Assembly (NCBI RefSeq): GCF_040659735.1
Contig: NZ_JBFANZ010000015.1
Span: forward strand, 69,238-133,237
Source: Micromonospora_I sp040659735
GTDB taxonomy: Bacteria > Actinomycetota > Actinomycetes > Mycobacteriales > Micromonosporaceae
DNA length: 64,000 bases
Direction of reading: 5' to 3'
Below the pieces are notes generated by a model. The model was not told the origin of the DNA and ran no database searches. It was given only the letters and a program-made list of their open reading frames with translations. Positions 36,675-45,305 of the stretch are shown here, piece after piece. Made by a program: the position numbers and the translations under genes. Position 1 is the first letter of the stretch; every line of letters starts with the position of its first letter.

Positions 36675-39600
36675 ATGAGCTTCCACAACCCGAAGATGTC
36701 CTGGTCGGAGCTGGAGCGCACGCTCTCCGGCCGTTCCGGCGAGGGCCGCGCGAAGCCGGGGGAGGCCGGCCACCTGCACGTGGTGGACCCGCTCGCCGTC
36801 GATGGTGACGGCGGGGACTCGCCGGCGTGGACGCGCAAGCGGCCGGCGTACGAACCGCCGGCGGCCGGCGCGCGCCGTGATCCGGCCGACGTGCCCTACG
36901 CCGAGCTGCACTGCCACAGCAACTTCAGCTTCCTCGACGGGGCCAGCCACCCCGAGGAACTGGCCGAGGAGGCGGTCCGGCTGGGGCTGACCGCGCTCGC
37001 GGTGACCGACCACGACGGGTTCTACGGCGTGGTCCGCTTCGCCGACGCGGCCCGCGCGCTGCGCCTGCCCACCATCTTCGGCGCCGAGCTCTCGCTCGGC
37101 GAGGCCGCCGCCGACCGGGGGCGCTCGGCGATCCGTACCGGGGAGCCCGATCCGCTCGGGCGGCACCTGCTGGTGCTCGCGCACGGCCCCGAGGGGTACG
37201 CGCGGATGGCGCGGACCATCGGCCGGGCACAGCTGCGTGGCGGGGAGAAGGGGCGCCCGGTCTACGGCGAGCTGGAAGAGCTCGCCGCGGAGCTCCGCGA
37301 CCACGTGCTGGTGCTCACCGGCTGCCGCAAGGGACTCGTGCCGTCGGCGCTGCTCACCGAGGGGGTCGAGGGGGCCGCGCGCGAACTGGACCGGTTGACC
37401 GCGCTCTTCGGCGCGGAGAACGTGGCCGTCGAGCTGACCGACCACGGCGATCCGCTCGACGGCGACCGCAACGACGCGCTCGACGAGCTGGCCCGCGGGC
37501 ACGGCCTGCCCACGGTCGCCACCAACAACGTGCACTACGCCAACCCGTCGCGCCGCCGACTCGCCACGGCGCTCGCCGCGGTCCGCGCGCGGCGCAGCCT
37601 CGACGAGATCGACGGCTGGCTCCCCGCCGCCGCCACCGCCCACCTGCGCAGCGGCGCCGAGATGGCGGCCCGGTTCGCCGCGTATCCGGGTGCGGTCGCC
37701 CGGGCCGCGGAGTTCGGCGCCGAGCTCGCCTTCGACCTGCATCTGGTCGCGCCGAAGCTGCCCGACTACGACGTGCCGGCCGGGCACACCGAGATGAGCT
37801 GGCTGCGCGAGCTGACCATGCGTGGGGCGCTGGAACGCTACGGCCCGCGCGCCGCACATCCACGCGCGTACGAGCAGCTTGAGCACGAACTGCGGATGAT
37901 CGAGGAGCTGGGCTTCCCCGGCTATTTCCTGGTGGTCTACGACATCGTCCAGTTCTGCCGGGACAACGACATCTACTGCCAGGGCCGCGGCTCGGCGGCC
38001 AACTCGGCGGTCTGCTACGCGCTGCGCATCACCAACGTCGACGCGGTCCGGCACAACCTGCTCTTCGAGCGCTTCCTCGCCCCGGAGCGCGACGGTCCAC
38101 CCGACATCGACGTCGACATCGAGTCCGACCGGCGCGAGGAGGTCATCCAGCACGTCTACGCGAAGTGCGGCCGGGAGCACACCGCCCAGGTCGCCAACGT
38201 CATCTCCTACCGGCCGCGGTCGGCGGTGCGCGACATCGCGAAGGCGTTCGGCTTCTCGCCGGGACAGCAGGACGCCTGGAGCAAGCAGATCGACCGGTGG
38301 GGGTCCGTCGCCGCGGTCGACGTCGAAGGTATCCCGGAGCACGTGGTGGCGTACGCCAACGAGCTGCAGACCTTTCCGCGGCATCTGGGTATCCACTCGG
38401 GTGGGATGGTGATCTGCGACCGGCCCGTGATCGAGGTGTGCCCGGTGGAGTGGGGGCGGATGCCGGGGCGCACGGTGCTGCAGTGGGACAAGGACGACTG
38501 CGCGAGCGCCGGACTGGTCAAGTTCGACCTGCTCGGCCTCGGCATGCTCTCCGCCCTGCACTACGCGTACGACATGATCGAGTCCGAACTCGACCTGGGC
38601 GGCATGTCGCTGGACGACCCCGAGGTCTACGCGATGCTGCAACGGGCGGACTCGGTCGGGGTGTTCCAGGTGGAGAGCCGGGCGCAGATGGCGACCCTGC
38701 CCCGGCTCAAGCCGGAGTGCTTCTACGACCTTGTCGTCGAGGTGGCGCTGATCCGACCCGGTCCGATCCAGGGCGGCTCGGTGCATCCGTACATCCGGCG
38801 CAAGAACGGCCTGGAGCCGGTCGAGTTCGCGCATCCGTTGATGCGCAACGCGTTGGAGAAGACGCTCGGGGTGCCGCTGTTCCAGGAGCAGTTGATGCAG
38901 CTGGCGATCGATGTGGCCGGCTTCGACGCGGGCGGCGCCGATGAGCTTCGCCGGGCGATGGGGTCGAAGCGCTCGATGGAGCGGATGACGCAGATCAAGG
39001 AACGGCTCTACGCCGGGATGGCCGAGCGGGGCATCATCGGCGAGCTCGCCGACGATCTCTTTCTCAAGTTGTCGGCCTTCGCCAGTTACGGCTTCCCGGA
39101 GAGCCACGCGATGAGCTTCGCCTACCTGGTCTACGCCAGCTCGTGGCTCAAGCGCTACCACCCGGCGCCGTTCCTGGCCGCGCTGCTCAATGCGCAGCCG
39201 ATGGGCTTCTACTCGCCGCAGACCCTGGTCGACGACGCCCGCCGGCACGGGGTGGAGGTGCGGCGCCCGGACATCAACGCCAGCCACGCCAAGGCGGTGC
39301 TGGAGTCGGCGAGGGAGACCCGGTGGGGGAGCGCGCCCGGCGAGCCGCCGCACCAGTGGGGGCTGGGTGGTCCGGCGGTGCGGATGGGGCTGTCCAGTGT
39401 GCGCACGCTCGGCGATGACCTGGCCGAGCGGATCGCGGCGGAGCGGGTGGCGAACGGCCCGTACGGGAGCATGCCGGAGCTCGCCCGCCGGGTGGGTCTG
39501 ACGACCGCGCAGTTGGAGGCGCTGGCCACCGCGGACGCCTTCGCCTGTTTCGGGCTGAGCCGTCGCGAGGCGCTCTGGGCGGCGGGGGCGGCCGCGCAGG

Positions 39601-40073
39601 AGCGTCCGGACCGGCTGCCCGGCACGATCGCCGCGACGACGGCACCGACCCTGCCCGGGCTGGACGAGGTGGACAAACTGGTCGCCGACGTCTGGGCGAC
39701 CGGCCTGTCGCCGGAGACGCATCCGGCGCGGTTCATCCGGCCGCAGCTCGACTCACTCGGCGCGGTGCCGATCGCGCGGCTCGGCCGGGTGGAGCACGGA
39801 CGGCGGGTCCGGGTCGGCGGCATCGTGACCCACCGGCAGCGGCCGGCGACCGCTGGCGGGGTCACGTTCCTGAACCTCGAGGACGAGACCGGCATGCTCA
39901 ACGTGAGTTGTTCGCCGGGGTTGTGGCAGCGCTACCGCACGGTCGCGCGGACCAGTGCGGCGCTGGTGGTGCGGGGCCGGCTGGAGAAGCACGAGGGGGT
40001 GCTCAACCTGACCGCCGACCGGCTCGACGCGATCACCGCGCCGGTCAGCCCCGCCTCCCGGGACTTCCGCTGA
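36675..40073 (+). CDS. dnaE2: Error-prone DNA polymerase DnaE2 (ImuC)
   Basis: A 1132-residue C-family polymerase performs translesion synthesis. Order: PHP domain from about residue 75 (AELHCHSNFSFLDGASHPEE, LAVTDHDGFYG), palm with the acidic motif PPDIDVDIESDRRE, finger and tau-like region, helix-hairpin-helix near 900-960, and a C-terminal OB fold (VGGIVTHRQRPATAGG). The protein is shorter than replicative DnaE1 and carries the DnaE2 hallmarks. It completes the imuA'-imuB-dnaE2 cassette and is expected to be SOS-induced. Start at ATG 36675. Confidence 0.95.
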   Translation: MSFHNPKMSWSELERTLSGRSGEGRAKPGEAGHLHVVDPLAVDGDGGDSPAWTRKRPAYEPPAAGARRDPADVPYAELHCHSNFSFLDGASHPEELAEEAVRLGLTALAVTDHDGFYGVVRFADAARALRLPTIFGAELSLGEAAADRGRSAIRTGEPDPLGRHLLVLAHGPEGYARMARTIGRAQLRGGEKGRPVYGELEELAAELRDHVLVLTGCRKGLVPSALLTEGVEGAARELDRLTALFGAENVAVELTDHGDPLDGDRNDALDELARGHGLPTVATNNVHYANPSRRRLATALAAVRARRSLDEIDGWLPAAATAHLRSGAEMAARFAAYPGAVARAAEFGAELAFDLHLVAPKLPDYDVPAGHTEMSWLRELTMRGALERYGPRAAHPRAYEQLEHELRMIEELGFPGYFLVVYDIVQFCRDNDIYCQGRGSAANSAVCYALRITNVDAVRHNLLFERFLAPERDGPPDIDVDIESDRREEVIQHVYAKCGREHTAQVANVISYRPRSAVRDIAKAFGFSPGQQDAWSKQIDRWGSVAAVDVEGIPEHVVAYANELQTFPRHLGIHSGGMVICDRPVIEVCPVEWGRMPGRTVLQWDKDDCASAGLVKFDLLGLGMLSALHYAYDMIESELDLGGMSLDDPEVYAMLQRADSVGVFQVESRAQMATLPRLKPECFYDLVVEVALIRPGPIQGGSVHPYIRRKNGLEPVEFAHPLMRNALEKTLGVPLFQEQLMQLAIDVAGFDAGGADELRRAMGSKRSMERMTQIKERLYAGMAERGIIGELADDLFLKLSAFASYGFPESHAMSFAYLVYASSWLKRYHPAPFLAALLNAQPMGFYSPQTLVDDARRHGVEVRRPDINASHAKAVLESARETRWGSAPGEPPHQWGLGGPAVRMGLSSVRTLGDDLAERIAAERVANGPYGSMPELARRVGLTTAQLEALATADAFACFGLSRREALWAAGAAAQERPDRLPGTIAATTAPTLPGLDEVDKLVADVWATGLSPETHPARFIRPQLDSLGAVPIARLGRVEHGRRVRVGGIVTHRQRPATAGGVTFLNLEDETGMLNVSCSPGLWQRYRTVARTSAALVVRGRLEKHEGVLNLTADRLDAITAPVSPASRDFR

Positions 40074-40230
40074 CTCGGGCCAAGGCGGCTGGAATACGGA
40101 CACCTCGACCCGCAAGGGCAGGCGCCAAGCGATTGGAAGGCCAGCGCCGTTGCGCGGTGCGGCTACGATCCGTGACCGGCGATATTGTCAGCCGGCTACT
40201 GGAACGGGACGCGGGACCAGCGGGGGAGAC

Positions 40231-40923
40231 GTGCTTCACACATCACGTACGGTCACAAGGGGCGATCCACGGTTCGATCAGGCCCGGCAGTTCGTACGGC
40301 AGATGGAGGAGTCACTCTCGCGCGTCCCTGCGAACCGGCCGGTCGACGGGCTGGAACGCATCTCGGCGACGGACCGGACCGCCACGGTCACCTGCACGGT
40401 CGACGCCCGCGGCGAGTTCGTGGATCTCGGCATCGGCGCTGACTGGTGGTACTCGGTGGGCCCGTCGGGCATCGCCTCGGCCATTCTCGACGCCCTTCAG
40501 TTCGCTCAGGACAAGGCCATGCTGGCGAGGATGACGCTGCGTCGCCGTGGCCGGCAGGTCCCAGCCGCACCACGGGACGATCCGTTTTCGGCCGGGGATT
40601 CGGCGTCGGGGCCATCGCGCGACGCGTGGGCGGCGTGGGCCGCTGCGGAGGCGAAGGTCGAGCGGGGGTACGCCCTGATGACGATTGCTGATCGGGTCGC
40701 GGAACTCCGAGACTCCGGCCAGCCGCGGTCGATCTCCGGCCCGTCGGGGCTTTTCCGTTTGCACCTGGTCGGATTCGCCATCACCGGCAGCGAGGTCGAC
40801 GTCCAGTCGCTCTCCGAACTGGACACGGACCGGCTGGCCGAGGACGCCAGGGCGGCGCTGCGGCAGGCGAGTCGGGAACAGGACCCGGCGTACTGGTTCG
40901 TCGGGGAGGGGGCGCGGCGGTGA
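40231..40923 (+). CDS. YbaB/EbfC-like protein heading a type VII secretion-like operon
   Basis: A 230-residue protein starts at GTG 40231, with a G-rich run (40222-40228) unusually close to the start; ATG/GTG choices upstream are weaker. The N-terminal part (ARQFVRQMEESLSRVPANRP, then TATVTCTVDARGEFVDLGIG and ALQFAQDKAMLA) has the helix-strand-strand-helix outline of YbaB/EbfC nucleoid proteins, a fold often found beside WXG100/ESX genes in actinomycetes. The C-terminal half is unlike YbaB. It overlaps the next gene by 4 bases. Confidence 0.7.
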   Translation: MLHTSRTVTRGDPRFDQARQFVRQMEESLSRVPANRPVDGLERISATDRTATVTCTVDARGEFVDLGIGADWWYSVGPSGIASAILDALQFAQDKAMLARMTLRRRGRQVPAAPRDDPFSAGDSASGPSRDAWAAWAAAEAKVERGYALMTIADRVAELRDSGQPRSISGPSGLFRLHLVGFAITGSEVDVQSLSELDTDRLAEDARAALRQASREQDPAYWFVGEGARR

Positions 40924-41273
40924 CCGACTACAACTGGTTCAGTTCAGCCCCCATCGAGGCCGCGACCGAGGGCATCCGCGCCGAGGCGAAGAAGTGGTAC
41001 GGATTCGCCGACACGACGGAGACCATCGCCCAGCAGATGGCGTCCATGACGCTGCAGCCGGCGGCGTTCGCGGTCATCGACGTGTCGGCCGCCATGACGA
41101 CCGTGGACCAGCACGGCGCGTACACCACGACGCAGGGCTGGCTCACTCAGCTGTTCAGAGACGCGGCACAGCGATTTAACGAGTTGGGCGACGCGCTGAA
41201 GAAGTGTGCCAACGAGTACGACGAGACTGACGGCCGGAGCGCCGCCAGCTTCGACAAGATCGCAAAGTCGTGA
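40920..41273 (+). CDS. EspC-like/WXG100-related type VII secretion substrate
   Basis: A 117-residue, cysteine-poor, mostly helical protein is of the size of ESX-secreted helical-hairpin proteins. A helix (IAQQMASMTLQPAAFAVIDV) is followed by a long second helix (WLTQLFRDAAQRFNELGDAL) and then YDETD, which fits the Y-x3-D/E export signal located just after the hairpin in type VII substrates. It resembles the EspC/DUF2580 group rather than EsxA. Starts at GTG 40920 and is coupled to its neighbours on both sides by 4-base overlaps. Secretion genes (EccC etc.) are not in the window. Confidence 0.72.
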   Translation: MTDYNWFSSAPIEAATEGIRAEAKKWYGFADTTETIAQQMASMTLQPAAFAVIDVSAAMTTVDQHGAYTTTQGWLTQLFRDAAQRFNELGDALKKCANEYDETDGRSAASFDKIAKS

Positions 41274-42133
41274 CGGTTTCCGCGCATCTGAAGGGCCACA
41301 GCGTGACGTCTCCCGGCGGCGGTTCCGCGTACACTCCGATCTCGATCGAGGGCTTCGACAGGGCGGTGTCCCTGGTCGAGCAGTTCATCGCGAAGATCCG
41401 AACCGAACTCGACAATCTGATCAGCCGCGTCAACACCTTCATCTCGAACGCGCAGAAGGAACTCGAGGACAGCTGGATCGACTCCCTCTTCGAGTTCTTC
41501 AACAACGACATCAGCGAAGGGCTGGACGAGATCCGGCAGCTTCTCGAACGGGCGACGAACAAGATCAGCGAGCTGCTGGAGAAGGCGGAGAAGTCGGTCG
41601 CCGGCTCCATCGCGGTCGGTTCGCTGTTTTCCCGGGCGTTGGACCTGGGCGACAAGATCAACCGTCCGCTGACCGGCATGTACGGGGAGATGACCGGGTC
41701 CGGCGAAATCGACTTCTGGCGCGGACCCGCGAAGATCACCTACGAGAAGCGGGTCGGTGACCAGCAGAACGCGCTCACCAACGCCTCCGACAAGGTGGAG
41801 TCGCTGGCTTCGTTCCTCGGTGACGCCGCCACCGCCAACATGACGTACATGGCGGACCTGGGAGCGCGCATGGGCGAGGTCTACGGGGCGGTCGCCACGA
41901 CCTGTGTCGACCTGGCGGCCGCCAGCGCGGGCGCCATCACCCAGGTCATGGAGGCGCTGGCGCATATCTCTGAGGTGATCGGCACCGCCGTCTCGCAGGT
42001 CATCGGCTACATCACCGCACTGGGCGCCCGGATCGCGGAAGTACTCAACCAGATCCTCGCCCTGGAGACGTCGAAATCGGACCTGACCGGACTGACGCCG
42101 GACGGGACATGGCCGGCGCCGGTGTCGTCGTGA
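41270..42133 (+). CDS. Long helical protein, probable type VII secretion-linked substrate
   Basis: A 287-residue, cysteine-poor protein is almost entirely helical: coiled-coil-like FDRAVSLVEQFIAKIRTELD, DEIRQLLERATNKISELLEK, and a second part from about residue 140 with DFWRGPAKI (a W-x-G turn) followed by long Ala-rich helices. Such proteins partner with the small EspC-like or WXG100 proteins as pore-like or toxin-carrier substrates. No enzymatic domain is recognised. It is translationally coupled to the preceding gene and precedes a lipoprotein gene by 56 bases. Function is inferred from context. Confidence 0.65.
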   Translation: MTVSAHLKGHSVTSPGGGSAYTPISIEGFDRAVSLVEQFIAKIRTELDNLISRVNTFISNAQKELEDSWIDSLFEFFNNDISEGLDEIRQLLERATNKISELLEKAEKSVAGSIAVGSLFSRALDLGDKINRPLTGMYGEMTGSGEIDFWRGPAKITYEKRVGDQQNALTNASDKVESLASFLGDAATANMTYMADLGARMGEVYGAVATTCVDLAAASAGAITQVMEALAHISEVIGTAVSQVIGYITALGARIAEVLNQILALETSKSDLTGLTPDGTWPAPVSS

Positions 42134-42189
42134 CGGTGTCGCCGGCGACCGGCGGCAGGCATGACGACCGAAGGCTGAAGAGGAGAACC

Positions 42190-42825
42190 ATGGTGCGGAG
42201 AGTGGGGCGATTTTCTCGGCTCGCGCGGGCCTCGCTGTCGGTCCTGATGCTGGCGCTGCCGGCGGGATGTGCTGGATCCCGACCACCGGAGCGCGAGAGC
42301 CAGACCACGGTGCCCGCGGTGCCGACAACGTCGTTCACGGGCCGGTGGACGAAGCTCGCCGGTGTGTGCCCGACGCTGACCGGCGCGACCGCCGCCTCGG
42401 TGGGGAGAACCGGTGCCGGTAAACCTGGGCCTGGGAACGTGGACACACCGGTGGCGCAGATCGTCAACTGCACCTGGGGTGAGGGCGAGAAATCGGTCGG
42501 CGTGCTCCTCTCCCTCAATCGCAGCGACGGGCCGCTGCCGGCGGACCAGGCGACGGCGCAGCAGTTCCAGCGCTTCTTCGACCGGTACGTCGCGGACGGT
42601 TCGACCGTGTACTGGAAGCCCGAACCAGCTCTGGAGGACAAGGCCTACCTCAGCATCCACAAGGACCGCGTCACCATAAAGCTGTCGATTTTGTCCAGCA
42701 ACGCCGAGTTCACGGTCTACTACCAGGTTGCCGAGCTGGAGCGATCCGCTTGGGACGATGCCTTGGCGGAGCATCGGGAGATTCTGCGTGGCCTGGCTGC
42801 CGACGTCCTCGACGACCTACGTTAG
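42190..42825 (+). CDS. Lipoprotein, DUF3558-like
   Basis: A 211-residue lipoprotein has an N-terminal signal with Arg-rich start (MVRRVGRFSRLARASL), a hydrophobic core and lipobox LPAGC (Cys24). A Thr/Pro-rich tether leads to a domain with two cysteines (GVCPTLTG and VNCTWGEGEKSV), the spacing seen in actinomycete DUF3558-type lipoproteins. The ATG at 42190 follows AAGAGGAGAACC. It is the last gene of the type VII-like operon and could act as surface partner; no function is known. Confidence 0.8.
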   Translation: MVRRVGRFSRLARASLSVLMLALPAGCAGSRPPERESQTTVPAVPTTSFTGRWTKLAGVCPTLTGATAASVGRTGAGKPGPGNVDTPVAQIVNCTWGEGEKSVGVLLSLNRSDGPLPADQATAQQFQRFFDRYVADGSTVYWKPEPALEDKAYLSIHKDRVTIKLSILSSNAEFTVYYQVAELERSAWDDALAEHREILRGLAADVLDDLR

Positions 42826-43316
42826 CGAGATCTCTGGGTCGCGAAGTAGGGCTTTGGTAGGTCGGCGTGTCGTGGGCTCACGGGGTGGCGTGGGTAGGTT
42901 CACCTCCGGTGACCCCTGACGAACTTCCCGCAATGCGGCAACCCGAACGGACTGCACCCCTTCGGTCGGTGCGCCGAACCGATCGTGCGGCATCTCGTCG
43001 ATCCGGCTACCTCGACAGCGACGACGGCATGCTCCATGCGCGAGGTGCTGCTCGATGCGGACCCGCCGGTGACGCTCACCCCGCGCGCAGTCGACCGGCT
43101 CGCGAAGCAGCGGAAGGAGAAGCCAGCGTGGCGCTACCGGAGCGGCTGGCGATGGCGACCGTCGCCGCGCGCCTCGCCGATCTCGCCGGTGCTACGGCCG
43201 TCCTACGCGAATCCACCCGGTTCGTGCTCCGTTTCTCCTAAATGAAGCTCAGCGGCGGCGGCCGCACCCATAGCGCCCGATGACGCCATTGCGAGGGGTG
43301 GCATAGGCTCGCGCAG
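42826..43316 (+). other. Intergenic region with a possible small or decayed gene
   Basis: Between the lipoprotein and methyltransferase genes lie about 490 bases without a clear gene. The best candidate is 43128-43241: GTG start, AAGGAG at 43114-43119, 37 codons (begins VALPERLAMATVAARLADL). It is protein-like but short and may be the remains of a longer gene. A longer overlapping frame (42985-43245) shows no family features. Confidence 0.3.
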
Positions 43317-44072
43317 GTGGAGCGAACACACACCCGGGGCCACGGCGCCCCGCCCGCCGGCCCCCGCACCGCCGCGGTCTGGGCGGTGCTGCGGCGCGAA
43401 CTCGAGCGCCTCGGCGACCGCACGCTCACCGTGCTCGACGTGGGGGGCGGCACCGGCGGGTTCGCGGTGCCGTTGGCCGAGGCCGGGCACCGGGTGACCG
43501 TCGTCGACGCCAGCCCCGACGCGCTCGCCGCGCTGACCCGCCGGGCCGCCGACGCCGGCGTCGCGGAGCGGGTGCGGGCGGTGCAGGGCGACGGCGACGC
43601 GCTCGCCGGGCTCGTCGAGCCGGCCAGCGCCGATCTGGTCCTCTGTCACGCTGTGCTGGAGGTGGTCGACGATCCCGCCGACGTGGTGCGCGCCGTCGCC
43701 ACCGCGCTGCGACCGGGCGGCGCGGCGAGCGTACTGGTCGCCAGCCGGGCCGCCGCCGTGCTGACCCGGGCCATGAACGGTCATCTCGACCTCGCCGCCA
43801 CGATCCTCGCCGACCCCGACGGCTGCGCCGGGGCGCGCGACACGCTGCGGCGGCGCTACGACGCCGGGAGCGCCGGGGCGCTGCTGCGCGCCGCGGGGCT
43901 GGAGGTCGAGCAGACCCACGGGGTACGGGTGCTCGCCGACCTGATCCCGGCCGTGGTCGCCGACGCCGATCCGTCGGCGCTGCTCGAGCTCGAGCTGGCC
44001 GCCGCCGCGCTTCCGCCGTACCGAGACATCGCCGCCCAGTTGCACCTGTTCGCCCGGCGCCCCGCGTCGTGA
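43317..44072 (+). CDS. SAM-dependent class I methyltransferase
   Basis: A 251-residue cytoplasmic Rossmann methyltransferase shows motif I VLDVGGGTGGFAVPLAE, the acidic motif II VTVVDASPDA, and DLVLCHAVLEVVDDP, then a C-terminal substrate-capping region. TAGGCT (43304-43309) lies 7 bases before the GTG 43317, fitting a leaderless transcript. It overlaps the following phosphodiesterase gene by 4 bases (GTGA). The methylated substrate cannot be inferred. Confidence 0.9.
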   Translation: MERTHTRGHGAPPAGPRTAAVWAVLRRELERLGDRTLTVLDVGGGTGGFAVPLAEAGHRVTVVDASPDALAALTRRAADAGVAERVRAVQGDGDALAGLVEPASADLVLCHAVLEVVDDPADVVRAVATALRPGGAASVLVASRAAAVLTRAMNGHLDLAATILADPDGCAGARDTLRRRYDAGSAGALLRAAGLEVEQTHGVRVLADLIPAVVADADPSALLELELAAAALPPYRDIAAQLHLFARRPAS

Positions 44073-45241
44073 GCGTTCCCGTCACCGACCCGTTCGCGCC
44101 GGTTCGGCCGCGGTACGGGGCGGCGAGCCTCGCCGACGTGCTGCCCAGCGCGCTGGCCGTGCTGGGGGTGCCGGGCGCCGTCGACGTGCTCGGCCTTTCC
44201 GACGGGTTGGCGGGCGTACGCCGGATCGCCGTTCTCCTCGTCGACGGGCTCGGCTGGCACCAGATCCCGACCGCGGCGCCGTACGCCCCGACCCTGGCCG
44301 AACTTGCCGCCGACGGTCGACCCCTGACCACCGGGTTTCCCTCGACCACCCCGACCAGCCTGGTCAGCCTCGGCACCGGCGCCGCGCCGGGCGCGCACGG
44401 CATCCTGGGCTTCCGGGTCAACGTGCCCGGCACCGACCGGGTGCTCACGCACATCGACTGGGGCGACGACCCGGATCCGCAGCGGTGGCAGCCGGTCCGT
44501 ACCCAGTTGGATCGGGCGGCGGCGGCCGGTGTGACGGCGACCGTGGTGACCCGGCCGGAGTACGCGGGCAGTGGCCTGACCGTCTCGGCCAACCGGGGCG
44601 GCGCGTTCCGGGGCGCGGCCGATGTCGACACGCTGGCGCGCGCGATGCTCGCGGCGTTGACGACGGGGGACGGTCCGACCCTGGTCTCCGGCTACCACCC
44701 CGATCTCGACCGGGAGGGGCACGGCAGCGGGGTCGACTCGTTGCCGTGGCGGGCCGCGGCGTCGGATGTGGACCGGTTGCTCACCCGGCTGGTCGACGGG
44801 CTGCCGTCCGACGCGGCGCTGCTCGTCACCGCCGATCACGGGCAGCTCAACGTGCCGCAGACGCACCGGTTCGACATGGATGCCGACCCCCGGCTGCGAA
44901 ACGGCGTACGCCTGGTGGCGGGGGAGGCGCGGGTGCGCTACCTGCACGCCGAGCCCGGGGCGGTCGACGACGTGATCGCGATCTGGCGGGGCGTGCTCGG
45001 TGACGCCGCCTGGGTGGCGGGTCGGGACGAGGCGGTGGCGGCGGGCTGGTTCGGGCCGGTGCCGGAGGCGCATCTGCAGCGGGTGGGTGACGTGGTGGTG
45101 GCCTGCCACGGGTCGTACGCGGTGCTGGCGAGCCGGACCGATCACCCGGCCGAGGCGACGCTGGTCGCCTACCACGGCTCCTACACGGCGGTCGAGATGA
45201 CCATCCCGCTCCTGGTGGTCCGCGGCGGTGCGCACCATTAG
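44069..45241 (+). CDS. Alkaline phosphatase superfamily (nucleotide pyrophosphatase/phosphodiesterase-like) protein
   Basis: A 390-residue protein without a signal peptide has the fold of the alkaline phosphatase/NPP superfamily: VLLVDGLGWHQ supplies the first metal Asp, TTGFPSTTPTSLVSL the nucleophile Thr/Ser, YHPDLDREGHG the second site, and TADHGQLNVP the Asp-His pair. It is likely a zinc hydrolase of a phosphodiester or pyrophosphate. Coupled to the methyltransferase gene upstream; dinB follows 64 bases on. Substrate unknown. Confidence 0.87.
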   Translation: MSVPVTDPFAPVRPRYGAASLADVLPSALAVLGVPGAVDVLGLSDGLAGVRRIAVLLVDGLGWHQIPTAAPYAPTLAELAADGRPLTTGFPSTTPTSLVSLGTGAAPGAHGILGFRVNVPGTDRVLTHIDWGDDPDPQRWQPVRTQLDRAAAAGVTATVVTRPEYAGSGLTVSANRGGAFRGAADVDTLARAMLAALTTGDGPTLVSGYHPDLDREGHGSGVDSLPWRAAASDVDRLLTRLVDGLPSDAALLVTADHGQLNVPQTHRFDMDADPRLRNGVRLVAGEARVRYLHAEPGAVDDVIAIWRGVLGDAAWVAGRDEAVAAGWFGPVPEAHLQRVGDVVVACHGSYAVLASRTDHPAEATLVAYHGSYTAVEMTIPLLVVRGGAHH

Positions 45242-45305
45242 ACGCGCACCACTGCAACCGCGGCGAGCAGGGGAAATGTCGTAGCCGCGGGTTAGCCTCG
45301 CGGGC

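Noticed and set aside
36063..39722. 1219-codon open frame antisense to imuB/dnaE2
   Set aside because: It mirrors dnaE2, is Arg/Gly/His-rich with no domain, and is the usual antisense frame of a high-GC gene.
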